A stretch of DNA of 64,000 bases from assembly GCF_014323405.1 (NCBI RefSeq), contig NZ_JACRWE010000004.1, forward strand, positions 454,057-518,056. Direction: 5' to 3'. The position numbers and the translations under genes are program-made. How positions within the stretch are numbered: position 1 is the stretch's first letter; the number at the start of each line of letters is the position of its first letter. The notes under the pieces were generated by a model, which saw only the letters and a list, made by a program, of their open reading frames with translations, ran no database searches and was not told the DNA's origin. The stretch comes from Romboutsia faecis. GTDB taxonomy: Bacteria; Bacillota; Clostridia; Peptostreptococcales; Peptostreptococcaceae. Of this stretch, positions 9,378 to 17,384 are shown in pieces.

Positions 9378-9408
9378 AAGAGTACCGATTAATTTCGGTA
9401 CTCTTTTC
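9378..9408 (+). terminator. Rho-independent terminator
   Basis: A stem of AAGAGTACCGA with TCGGTACTCTT around a short AT loop, followed by a T-rich end, lies just after the 63-aa gene. Confidence 0.9.
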
Positions 9409-9490
9409 TATTAATATAAACATTGAATATGCGCTTTAGAAATAATATAATTTAATAAGTGTAAGATAAAGTTTATTAGGAGGGGAAAAT

Positions 9491-9961
9491 ATGATTTATG
9501 GAAATTTAAATAACGATAATGATTTAATGAGGTTCTTACCAGAAGCATTGAAAAGAGGAATTTCATTCCTGAAAGAAATTGATTTATTAAATTGCGAAGC
9601 TGGAGAGTATGAAATACAAGGTAGGGATATATATGCAAATATAATTGATACCCAAACTAAACAAAAAGAGTGTATAAGACCGGAAGTACATAGAAAATAT
9701 ATAGATATTCAGTATTTATGTAAAGGGAGTGAGATAATAGGATTTGCAAGAGATTGTAACGAAAATATTGTTTCAGAGGAATTATTAGATAAAGATGTTA
9801 TATTTTATAATAAAGTAGAGAATGAATCTGAATTATTATTAGCTCCAGGTGACTATGTAATTTTTTTCCCAGAGGATGTTCATAGGCCTGCATACACAAA
9901 TGGAGAAAATAAAAATATAAGAAAAGTGGTAGTAAAGATAAATGTTGATTTAATCAAATAA
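9491..9961 (+). CDS. YhcH/YjgK/YiaL-family protein (DUF386)
   Basis: 156 aa single-domain cupin-like fold. Family features are visible: EYEIQGRDIYANI, HRKYIDIQYL (metal/sugar site region), and LLAPGDYVIFFPEDVHRPA with the metal-site histidine. Members are linked to sialic acid and other sugar catabolism (possible anomerase role) and are sometimes called beta-galactosidase beta subunit. No sugar catabolic gene is adjacent, so the substrate cannot be inferred. AGGAGGGG lies 7 nt before the ATG. Confidence 0.85.
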   Translation: MIYGNLNNDNDLMRFLPEALKRGISFLKEIDLLNCEAGEYEIQGRDIYANIIDTQTKQKECIRPEVHRKYIDIQYLCKGSEIIGFARDCNENIVSEELLDKDVIFYNKVENESELLLAPGDYVIFFPEDVHRPAYTNGENKNIRKVVVKINVDLIK

Positions 9962-10102
9962 TATACAAAATAGCTTATATTAAAATATTGCAATTTTATT
10001 TAAATTAAGGTTGTTCAATTTGATATAAGCGTTTATTTTATATAATAAAAATATGGAAAAATTATATGAAAAAAAGATAGATAATATTTAGTTAAAACTA
10101 TC

Positions 10103-10131
10103 TTGAAAAATTTTGTCTTAAATTGTATAAT
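10103..10131 (+). promoter_or_regulatory. SigA-type promoter for the DUF1846 gene
   Basis: TTGAAA, 17 nt, TATAAT. Transcription from here would give a leader of about 120 nt. Confidence 0.75.
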
Positions 10132-10174
10132 ATAAACTTAAGTTGAAAAGCAAAAAATAAATACAAGCTTTTTA

Positions 10175-10226
10175 ACAAAATACAAATAAAAATATATATA
10201 AAAATACGGTTATCAAATAAGAGTAA
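10175..10226 (+). repeat. Imperfect direct repeat, copy A
   Basis: This AT-rich segment contains ACAAAATACAAATAAAAAT and ends with ACGGTTATCAA. It recurs, slightly longer, at 11828-11891, on the other side of the DUF1846 gene. In copy A it lies in the gene's 5' leader. Confidence 0.6.
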
Positions 10227-10255
10227 AAAAATTAAATATTTAGTGAGGTGGCGTT

Positions 10256-11764
10256 ATGAAGATAGGATTCGATCATAAGAAATATCTAGAGGAGCAGTCA
10301 AAATACATATTAGAAAGAGTGAATAATTTTGACAAGCTATATTTAGAATTTGGTGGAAAGTTAATAGGTGACTTACACGCAAAGAGAATACTACCAGGAT
10401 TTGATGAAAATGCTAAAATCAAAGTTTTACAACATATGAAAGATCAATTAGAGGTAGTTATATGTGTATATGCTGGTGATATAGAAAGAAATAAAGTAAG
10501 AGGGGATTATGGAATCACTTACGATATGGAAGTTCTAAGATTAATAGATGATTTAAGAGCTTATGATTTAGATGTAAATAGTGTTGTAATAACAAGATTT
10601 GAAGGACAACCTGCTACAACAGTATTTATAAACAAATTAGAAAGAATGGGGATAAAGGTATATAAGCATGCTCCTACAAAAGGATATCCAACAGATGTAG
10701 ATACAATAGTAAGTGATGAAGGATATGGTGCAAATCCTTATATAGAAACGACTAAACCAATAGTTGTTGTAACAGCTCCAGGACCAAATAGTGGTAAGCT
10801 AGGAACTTGTTTAAGTCAGTTATACCATGAAAACAAAAGAGGAAATAGTGTTGGGTACTCTAAGTTTGAAACATTCCCAGTTTGGAATTTACCGCTTAAA
10901 CATCCAGTAAATATAGCATACGAAGCAGCAACAGTTGATTTAAAGGATGTTAATATGATAGATTCATTCCATCTTGAAAAATATGGAGAAACTTCAGTAA
11001 ACTACAATAGAGACTTAGAATTATTCCCGGTTCTTAAGAAGATAATAGAAAAAATAACTGGAAAAGAGTCTATATTCCAATCTCCAACAGATATGGGTGT
11101 TAATAGAGTTGGATTTGGTATAATAGATGATGAGGTAGTAAGGGAAGCTTCTAAGCAAGAAATAATAAGAAGATACTTTAAAACAGCTTGCGAATATAAA
11201 AAAGGTCAATTTGATAAGAGTGCTTATGACACAATAAAGTTAATAATGGAACAAGTTGGACTAAAGCCTGAAGATAGAAAAGTTGTTATTCCATCGAGAG
11301 ATTACAGTGCAAAGTTAAAGGAAAGTGCACATAAGAGTGATACTTGTCCAGTTGTTGCATTAGAATTAGAAGATGGAACAATATTAACAGGTAAGGGATC
11401 TAACTTAATGAATGCAAGTGCTGCAGTAATATTAAATGCAATAAAACACTTAGCAAATATATTAGATGATATGCATTTATTATCTCCTGCAATATTAGAG
11501 CCAATTGTAAATTTAAAAACAAAGACATTAGCAAGTAGAACTCCAGAGTTAAGCTGTGAAGAAATATTAATGGCATTAAGCGTAAGTGCTGTTACTAATC
11601 CAACTGCATATGCTGCTATGGAAAAGCTTCCAATGTTAAAAGGAGCACAAGCTCATTCAACTACTATATTAAGTAAAACTGATGAGCAAACATTTAGAGA
11701 GCTTGGAATAGATGTAACTTGTGATCCTGAATATCCATCACAAAATCTATACTATGCAAACTAA
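10256..11764 (+). CDS. DUF1846 (UPF0371) family protein
   Basis: 502 aa, standard length for this conserved Firmicutes family. Recognisable stretches are [18 protein letters not shown] at the start, [22 protein letters not shown] (a phosphate-binding-like glycine/serine loop), and [18 protein letters not shown] sequence in the middle. The function is not established; structures of relatives suggest a nucleotide-binding fold. It is cytoplasmic. GAGGTGG precedes the ATG. It stands alone between a consensus promoter and a terminator, and is bracketed by two copies of an imperfect direct repeat. Confidence 0.85.
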   Translation: MKIGFDHKKYLEEQSKYILERVNNFDKLYLEFGGKLIGDLHAKRILPGFDENAKIKVLQHMKDQLEVVICVYAGDIERNKVRGDYGITYDMEVLRLIDDLRAYDLDVNSVVITRFEGQPATTVFINKLERMGIKVYKHAPTKGYPTDVDTIVSDEGYGANPYIETTKPIVVVTAPGPNSGKLGTCLSQLYHENKRGNSVGYSKFETFPVWNLPLKHPVNIAYEAATVDLKDVNMIDSFHLEKYGETSVNYNRDLELFPVLKKIIEKITGKESIFQSPTDMGVNRVGFGIIDDEVVREASKQEIIRRYFKTACEYKKGQFDKSAYDTIKLIMEQVGLKPEDRKVVIPSRDYSAKLKESAHKSDTCPVVALELEDGTILTGKGSNLMNASAAVILNAIKHLANILDDMHLLSPAILEPIVNLKTKTLASRTPELSCEEILMALSVSAVTNPTAYAAMEKLPMLKGAQAHSTTILSKTDEQTFRELGIDVTCDPEYPSQNLYYAN

Positions 11765-11787
11765 TATAAAGTAATGAAGACAAATTT

Positions 11788-11820
11788 AGACCATTCTACA
11801 TAAGTAGGATGGTCTTTTTA
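11788..11820 (+). terminator. Rho-independent terminator after DUF1846
   Basis: The stem AGACCATTCTAC / GTAGGATGGTCT (one G-U pair) is followed by TTTTTA. Confidence 0.9.
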
Positions 11821-11827
11821 ATAAAAA

Positions 11828-11891
11828 TACAAAATACGAATAAAAATATACACAAAAATAAATACATTTACGGTTATCAATAAGGAATAAA
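11828..11891 (+). repeat. Imperfect direct repeat, copy B
   Basis: It starts ACAAAATACGAATAAAAAT and ends with ACGGTTATCAA plus AAGGAATAAA, like copy A at 10175-10226, with about 10 extra nt in the middle. It lies upstream of dinB. Confidence 0.6.
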
Positions 11892-12032
11892 TACTTAGTT
11901 CCTTGGAATAACTATTTTAAAGGTTTTTAAGGAATTTTGCAAGAAAAAAATTAAAAAATATGAAAATATTTTTATTTTGATAAAATAGATATAGTAAGCG
12001 GAATTTTTTATTAAGTTAAGTGGGGTGATATT

Positions 12033-13133
12033 TTGAATGACAATAGAAAAATAATTCATATAGATATGGATGCCTTTTATGCATCTGTTGAGCAAAGAGA
12101 TAACCCAGCACTAAAAGGAAAGCCTGTTGTAGTTGGAGGAAGTCCGGAGAGTAGAGGAGTTGTAGCTACGTGTTCTTATGAAGCTAGAAAATTTGGAATA
12201 CATTCAGCTATGCCTTCTAAAATAGCTTATAAAAGATGTCCATATGCAATTTTTGTAAGACCTAGGTTTGATGAATATCAAAGGGTTTCAAGAAAAATTA
12301 GAGAAATTTTTTATCGATATACAGATTTAGTAGAACCATTATCATTAGATGAAGCATACTTAGATGTTACTGATAATAAAAAAAATATAGAATACGCAAC
12401 AACAATAGCTAAAATGATAAAAAATGATATCTTAAGAGAAACAAATCTTACTGCATCTGCTGGTGTATCATATAATAAATTTCTAGCAAAGCTTGCATCT
12501 GATTATAATAAACCTAGTGGGTTAACTGTAATAACGCCAAAGGATGCTCAAGAATTTCTGGATAAGCTTCCGATAAATAAATTTTTTGGTGTAGGAAAGG
12601 TTACTTCAAGAATTCTTAAAAATTCAGGAATAAACAATGGATATGATTTAAGACAGTTAAGTATACATGAATTAGAACAAATATTTAAAAATAGGGGATA
12701 TTCATTTTATCAATTGGCAAGGGGCATTGACTTTAGACCAGTGGAACCATATAGAGAAAGGAAGTCAATAGGAGCAGAAACAACCTTAAGTCATAATTTA
12801 AATATTGATGATGAGGAAGTCACTGAAATATTAGATGGACTTTGTGAAGAAGTAGCGTATAGAACAAAGTATTCTGAAAAATTAGGGAAAACTATAACAT
12901 TAAAAATAAAATATGAAGATTTTACACAAATAACTAGAAGCATTAGTGTAGAACATCCTATTTGTACTCAAGGAGATATAAGGATTCATGTATATAACTT
13001 ACTAAAAAATGTACATTCTGAAAATAGACAAATAAGACTATTAGGAGTTACCCTATCAAACTTAGTAGATAGTAAGGATGAATTTACTAATATAACCATT
13101 TTTGAATATATAGATAGCATAAAAAAAATTTAA
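12033..13133 (+). CDS. dinB: DNA polymerase IV (Y-family)
   Basis: 366 aa. IIHIDMDAFYASVEQ carries the first metal ligand D11 and the steric-gate region. SLDEAYLD carries D106 and E107, the other catalytic carboxylates. A helix-hairpin-helix (INKFFGVGKVTSRIL) and the little-finger domain follow. It performs error-prone translesion synthesis. The start is TTG, with GGGGTGAT 5-6 nt upstream; no in-frame ATG fits. The C-terminus ends soon after the little finger without an obvious beta-clamp-binding peptide. No LexA box was recognised upstream. Confidence 0.93.
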   Translation: MNDNRKIIHIDMDAFYASVEQRDNPALKGKPVVVGGSPESRGVVATCSYEARKFGIHSAMPSKIAYKRCPYAIFVRPRFDEYQRVSRKIREIFYRYTDLVEPLSLDEAYLDVTDNKKNIEYATTIAKMIKNDILRETNLTASAGVSYNKFLAKLASDYNKPSGLTVITPKDAQEFLDKLPINKFFGVGKVTSRILKNSGINNGYDLRQLSIHELEQIFKNRGYSFYQLARGIDFRPVEPYRERKSIGAETTLSHNLNIDDEEVTEILDGLCEEVAYRTKYSEKLGKTITLKIKYEDFTQITRSISVEHPICTQGDIRIHVYNLLKNVHSENRQIRLLGVTLSNLVDSKDEFTNITIFEYIDSIKKI

Positions 13134-13177
13134 TATTTTATAAAATAATGCCTAATTGTTGATATTTAAAAATTTAA

Positions 13178-13238
13178 TAAATATAATAAAAGTATATATA
13201 AGTTTTTAAAATATACTTTTGTTATATTTATTTTTTAT
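13178..13238 (+). terminator. Terminator after dinB
   Basis: A long AT-rich inverted repeat (left arm about 13178-13198, right arm about 13211-13230; one or two mismatches) is followed by TTTTTT. It sits just upstream of the cobalamin riboswitch. Confidence 0.7.
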
Positions 13239-13242
13239 TAAT

Positions 13243-13419
13243 AATATAGGTGTATCTTAGGATGCTTAAAAGGGAATATGGTGAAATTCCATAACAGCCC
13301 TCCGCTACTGTAAGAATGACGAAGGCTTAAGAGTTTGGAGACTCTAACTCCACTGGTGTATGCTGGGAAGGAAAAGCTTGTAGGATGAGTTCGAAGTCAG
13401 GAGACCTGCCTAAATATGC
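13243..13419 (+). promoter_or_regulatory. Cobalamin (B12) riboswitch
   Basis: The conserved core is plain: an AGGGAA...GGTGAAATTCC hairpin, then ACAGCCCTCCGCTACTGT, GACGAAGG, CCACTGG, CTGGGAAGG, and the B12-box end GTCAGGAGACCTGCC. The outer P1 pairing is between ATATAGGT and GCCTAAATAT. It should bind adenosylcobalamin or another cobalamin and shut off what follows. What follows is odd: no B12 synthesis, cobalt transport or B12-enzyme gene, but a ~155-nt leader, a terminator, and then asnB. Confidence 0.95.
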
Positions 13420-13574
13420 ATTAATCTTTCGGTGGGAAAGAATATGTAATATGAGGGTTATTTTTTATATAAATATATTTTACTATTACATATTAAGTAT
13501 TTCTGTGCATCGATTATATTCAACAACGGGAATAATTTATGTTACCTTTATTTTATTAGTATGGAGGTAATTTT
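13420..13574 (+). other. Leader between riboswitch and terminator; short ORF of doubtful status
   Basis: The stretch contains an 11-bp inverted repeat (AATATGTAATA near 13441 and TATTACATATT near 13490) that may be part of the riboswitch expression platform. The only open frame is ATG 13451 to 13570, 39 residues, hydrophobic, with no good Shine-Dalgarno at proper spacing. It could be a tiny membrane peptide, the remnant of a lost B12-regulated gene, or simply non-coding leader. Confidence 0.4.
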
Positions 13575-13606
13575 TAGAACCAAGGTCGGAATTGGTTCTT
13601 TTTTTA
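13575..13606 (+). terminator. Terminator downstream of the cobalamin riboswitch
   Basis: The stem AGAACCAA / TTGGTTCT around GGTCGGAA is followed by seven T. It lies 155 nt after the riboswitch and 104 nt before asnB. Confidence 0.85.
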
Positions 13607-13709
13607 TATATAAATTTTAATATTTAAGAAAGTATTCCATTCTATAACATTAAGAGGATAGTATTCATAATTTATTACATACAACTTAGGTATAGAGGAG
13701 GAATTACTT

Positions 13710-15551
13710 ATGTGTGGAATTGCAGGATGGTGTAATCTTAATGACAATATAAAAGATTATACAAATACAGTTGAAGATATGATTGAAACCTTGAGATTTA
13801 GAGGGCCAAACTCAGAAGGAATAAAAGCATATACGCATGCTATTTTAGGACACAGAAGACTAGCTATAGTAGATCCAACAGGAGGTATTCAACCTATGAC
13901 TAAAGTAATAGGAGATAGAGAGTATACAATATGCTATAACGGAGAACTTTATAATACTGAAGAGGTAAGAGAAAGTTTAATACAAAAAGGGTATAAATTT
14001 AATTCATACTCTGATACAGAGGTTCTTTTGATTGCATATATAGAAGATGGACCGTCCTGTTTAGACTATATAAATGGTATTTATGCTTTTGGAGTATGGG
14101 ATGACTACAAACAAGAGTTATTTTTAGCAAGAGATCCACTTGGAGTAAAGCCATTATTTTATACATTTAAAAATAGATCTTTAGTTTTTGCATCAGAAGA
14201 AAAGGCATTATTAACACATCCATTAGTAGAATCTGTAGTAGATAGACAGGGATTTTTAGAGCTTATATCCCTTGGTCCAGCAAGGAATCTTGGTAGTGGT
14301 ATTTTTAAAGATATAAAGGAAGTGCCACCTGCTTATAGCCTAACTTTAAATAAAAAAGGCATTACCTTAAATGAATATTGGAAACTTGAGGCGAAAGAGC
14401 ATGAACATAATATTGAAGAAACTAAAAAATATGTAAGAGATTTATTAATAGAGGCAATAGAAGGACAGCTTGTAAGCGATGTACCAGTGTGTACGTTTTT
14501 ATCAGGAGGGCTAGATTCAAGCATTATATCAAAGGTAGCATCAGATGCCTTTAAAAGAAATGGAAAAGATACTTTAAATACTTTTTCAATAGACTATACA
14601 GACAATGAAAAATACTTTAAGAAGAACTTATTTCAACCAGATTCAGATGCATATTGGGTAAAAGTTATGGCGGAATACTTAGGTAGTAATCACCATAATG
14701 TTGTATTGGATAATATAGAACTTGCAAGAGCGTTAAAGTCTGCAACTATAGCTGCGGATTTACCTGGTATGGCAGATATAGATTCATCTTTAGATTTATT
14801 TTCTAAAGAGGTTAGTAAACACGCAACAATAGCTTTATCAGGAGAATGTGCAGATGAAGTTTTTGGAGGATATCCATGGTATACTAGAGACTATGATTCT
14901 ATAGATATATTTCCATGGGCAACAACTATAGTTTATAGAAAAAATATATTAAATGATAGTCTAAAAGATATTCCTATAGAGGAGTATGTAAAACAGGCTT
15001 GTAGAGATAGTATAGCGAAGACACCAAAGCTTTATGGTGAATCAAAAGAAGATTCTATAATGAGAGAGCTATCTTATTTGAATTTGAAATGGTTTATGGT
15101 TACTTTATTAAATAGAAAAGATAGAATGACTATGTGTAATAGTTTAGAAGGAAGAGTACCGTTTGCAGATAAGAGATTAGTAGAATATGCATTTAATATG
15201 CCGAAGAATATAAAATTACTCCATGGAAGAGAAAAAGGATTATTAAGAGAAGCTGCAAAGGGAATTTTACCAGAGTCTATTGTTGAGAGAAAGAAAAGCC
15301 CATATCCTAAAACTCATAATCCAATATATACAAAAGAAGTATCAAAAATTTTAGATAATATTTTGAAAGATAGTAAATCGCCTATACATCAGATTATAGA
15401 TGAAGAATTCGTTAAAAATTTAGTACAAACTGGAGGAGCTGCATTTAATAAACCTTGGTTTGATCAGCTGATGACAGGACCTCAAGTAATAGCATATTTA
15501 ATTCAAGTAAACACTTGGATGGAACTTTATAATGTAGATCTTCAAATATAA
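13710..15551 (+). CDS. asnB: Asparagine synthetase (glutamine-hydrolysing)
   Basis: 613 aa, full length. The N-terminal class II glutaminase domain begins MCGIAGW with Cys2 as nucleophile, RFRGPNSEG and YNGEL follow. The C-terminal synthetase has the ATP pyrophosphatase loop SGGLDSS at 265-271. It makes asparagine from aspartate with glutamine and ATP; relatives of this length (AsnO type) can also amidate other carboxyls. GAGGAGG precedes the ATG. It lies behind a cobalamin riboswitch and terminator, and whether it is under riboswitch control is unclear. A strong terminator follows. Confidence 0.93.
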   Translation: MCGIAGWCNLNDNIKDYTNTVEDMIETLRFRGPNSEGIKAYTHAILGHRRLAIVDPTGGIQPMTKVIGDREYTICYNGELYNTEEVRESLIQKGYKFNSYSDTEVLLIAYIEDGPSCLDYINGIYAFGVWDDYKQELFLARDPLGVKPLFYTFKNRSLVFASEEKALLTHPLVESVVDRQGFLELISLGPARNLGSGIFKDIKEVPPAYSLTLNKKGITLNEYWKLEAKEHEHNIEETKKYVRDLLIEAIEGQLVSDVPVCTFLSGGLDSSIISKVASDAFKRNGKDTLNTFSIDYTDNEKYFKKNLFQPDSDAYWVKVMAEYLGSNHHNVVLDNIELARALKSATIAADLPGMADIDSSLDLFSKEVSKHATIALSGECADEVFGGYPWYTRDYDSIDIFPWATTIVYRKNILNDSLKDIPIEEYVKQACRDSIAKTPKLYGESKEDSIMRELSYLNLKWFMVTLLNRKDRMTMCNSLEGRVPFADKRLVEYAFNMPKNIKLLHGREKGLLREAAKGILPESIVERKKSPYPKTHNPIYTKEVSKILDNILKDSKSPIHQIIDEEFVKNLVQTGGAAFNKPWFDQLMTGPQVIAYLIQVNTWMELYNVDLQI

Positions 15552-15554
15552 AAC

Positions 15555-15590
15555 AAATCCCATGCAGTATTATTTACCTGCATGGGATTT
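15555..15590. terminator. Terminator after asnB (bidirectional)
   Basis: A 13-bp perfect stem AAATCCCATGCAG / CTGCATGGGATTT lies between the convergent asnB and Crp/Fnr genes. Confidence 0.9.
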
Positions 15591-15598
15591 ACTTTATA

Positions 15599-16243
15599 TT
15601 ACTCCATAAGTATGTTTTCTATGGAACCTTTATCTATTATTTTTATTATGTCTTTAGTATAGTCAATTAGTCCAAGATCTTTCATATTTATAAGTTCTCT
15701 AGATAAAGAAGGTCTTGGTATACCTAGAGATTCTGAAAGCTTTTGCTTTGTCATGTTTAGTTTTATAAAATTAGTACCTTGTATGTTAGATTCTTGAATT
15801 AAGAAGTTACATATTTTTTGCCTAATTGTACTAAATGATAATCCTGTTATAGATTTATTTAAAGTTATTATTTTGTTAGTTAGATCGTTTAAAAATAGTT
15901 TCAAGAAGTCAGGATGATTTGTACAAAAATAGATAAAGTCATCCTTGTCTATGAACATTATTTCACTATTTTTTGAAGCTATTACTGTAGCTGGATATAG
16001 AGAAGTATTAGAAAAAGCAATTATTTCACCAAATAAATGTCCAGAGCTAAAGGAAGAAACATGAACTATTTTATTACTAGTCAGTATCCTTTTTATATCA
16101 ATACCTCCACTTAGCACTAATCCAATTTTATCACAAGGTGAATTTTCAAGAGCTATAATATCATTTTTATCGTATTTATTTATACTATATTTAACATCTT
16201 TAAAGAATTCCAAAAGTTCCTTTTTATTTTTATTTCTTAACAT
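15599..16243 (-). CDS. Crp/Fnr-family transcriptional regulator
   Basis: 214 aa: an N-terminal cyclic-nucleotide-binding-like beta-barrel (GLVLSGGIDI...SSGHLFGEIIAFSN), a long dimer helix, and a C-terminal winged helix (TKQKLSESLGIPRPSLSRELINMKDLGLIDY). No Cys cluster for an Fnr iron-sulfur centre is seen, so the effector is unknown. The frame opens at 16258, but GGTGAT sits just before the ATG at 16243. It is divergent from nadABC and could regulate it, though the nad promoter already carries a NiaR-like palindrome. Confidence 0.85.
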   Translation of the reverse strand: MLRNKNKKELLEFFKDVKYSINKYDKNDIIALENSPCDKIGLVLSGGIDIKRILTSNKIVHVSSFSSGHLFGEIIAFSNTSLYPATVIASKNSEIMFIDKDDFIYFCTNHPDFLKLFLNDLTNKIITLNKSITGLSFSTIRQKICNFLIQESNIQGTNFIKLNMTKQKLSESLGIPRPSLSRELINMKDLGLIDYTKDIIKIIDKGSIENILME

Positions 16244-16375
16244 TTTATCACCACACATTATGTAAATATTTTGTTTATATAAGCACTATTATATATAATA
16301 TCCCATAAATTTAGAATTACAAATGTACATTATGAAAAGATAATTTTTTAATAATTATAAAGTAATCTGTTTATG

Positions 16376-16404
16376 TTGAGGAATAAAATATTTAATGTTA
16401 CAAT
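16376..16404 (+). promoter_or_regulatory. SigA-type promoter of nadABC
   Basis: TTGAGG, 17 nt, TACAAT. The start point would fall inside the palindrome that follows. Confidence 0.75.
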
Positions 16405-16408
16405 GAGT

Positions 16409-16429
16409 TTACAGGTGTATATACAGTAA
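16409..16429 (+). promoter_or_regulatory. NiaR-like operator over the nad transcription start
   Basis: A 21-nt imperfect palindrome with TTAC and GTAA ends, the GTATATAC core, and an ACAGGTGT half. It lies immediately downstream of the -10 box. NiaR (nicotinate-responsive repressor) sites in Firmicutes and Thermotogae contain ACAGGTGT-type halves, so repression of NAD synthesis by niacin is likely. The repressor gene is not in the window. Confidence 0.6.
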
Positions 16430-16451
16430 CAGGGTTAGGGGGATATGAATA

Positions 16452-17384
16452 ATGACAATAAACTTAATAGAGAATATAAAAAGGTTAAAGTATGAAAGGA
16501 ATGCTATAATACTAGCGCATTATTATCAACTACCAGAAATACAAGAATTAGCTGATTATGTAGGAGACTCATATTATTTAAGTGAAGTAGCGAGAGATTG
16601 TAAAGAAAAAGTAATAGTTTTTTGTGGAGTTAAATTTATGGGGGAAAGTGCTAAAATTTTATCTCCAAATAAGAGGGTTTTAATGCCTGTAGTAAATGCG
16701 GGCTGTCCTATGGCGGATATGGTGAATGAAGAAGGAATAGTAAAACTAAAAGAAGAGTATCCAAATGCACTAGTTGTTTGTTATATAAATTCAACTGCAG
16801 AAGTTAAGTCTCATTGTGATGTTGCAGTAACATCGTCAAGTGCTCTAAATATACTAAAGAATATAGATGAAAATCAAGTATTATTTGTACCTGACAAGAA
16901 TCTAGGAGGATATATAGAAGAGAAATTACCAGATAAAGAATTTATATTATGGGACGGTTATTGTAAATATCATAATAAAGTCAATGAATCAGAGATACTT
17001 GATTTAAAATCAAAATACAAAGATGCAAAGGTATTAGCACATCCAGAATGTAGGCGAGAGGTTAGGAATTTAGCTGATTTTGTAGGTTCAACTTCCGGAA
17101 TAATTAACTATGCTACAAGCAGTGAAGAAAAGGATTTTATAATTGCAACTGAGGAAGGTATATTATATGAGTTAATAAAGAAAAATCCAAATAAGAATTT
17201 TTATATACCAGGAAATAGAATTTGTTGTGAAGATATGAAGAAAACTACTTTAGAAGATGTATATGAAACGCTTTTAAATATGAAAAATGAAATAATTATA
17301 GAAGAAGATATAAGACAAAGAGCATTAAATTGTTTATTAAATATGCATAGATACACAGGTGATGAAAATGAAGCTTATATATGA
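16452..17384 (+). CDS. nadA: Quinolinate synthase A
   Basis: 310 aa. It condenses iminoaspartate with dihydroxyacetone phosphate to quinolinate using a [4Fe-4S] cluster. Cluster ligands fit C85 (AGCPMADM), C171 (WDGYCKYH) and C258 or C259 (GNRICCEDM). The substrate-site sequences AHYYQ, GDSYYLS and HPECR are also present. GGGGG lies about 9 nt before the ATG. It is the first gene of nadABC, overlapping nadB by 17 nt, which indicates translational coupling. Confidence 0.95.
   Translation: MTINLIENIKRLKYERNAIILAHYYQLPEIQELADYVGDSYYLSEVARDCKEKVIVFCGVKFMGESAKILSPNKRVLMPVVNAGCPMADMVNEEGIVKLKEEYPNALVVCYINSTAEVKSHCDVAVTSSSALNILKNIDENQVLFVPDKNLGGYIEEKLPDKEFILWDGYCKYHNKVNESEILDLKSKYKDAKVLAHPECRREVRNLADFVGSTSGIINYATSSEEKDFIIATEEGILYELIKKNPNKNFYIPGNRICCEDMKKTTLEDVYETLLNMKNEIIIEEDIRQRALNCLLNMHRYTGDENEAYI

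Larger units (their letters stand above)
9962..10255. other. Intergenic region with promoter and repeat copy A
   Basis: 294 nt without a gene. It contains a weak, imperfect hairpin after the YhcH gene (about 9968-10037), a consensus promoter, and a long AT-rich leader that includes one copy of a repeat also found after the DUF1846 gene. Confidence 0.6.

Noticed and set aside
11895..11925. Possible LexA/SOS box upstream of dinB (TTCCTTGGAA)
   Set aside because: Does not fit the Firmicutes GAAC-N4-GTTC pattern; only a weak inverted repeat.
13385..13570. 61-codon open frame overlapping the cobalamin riboswitch
   Set aside because: Its first 22 codons are the riboswitch 3' end; no ribosome site. 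Only the 39-codon tail was kept as a doubtful possibility.
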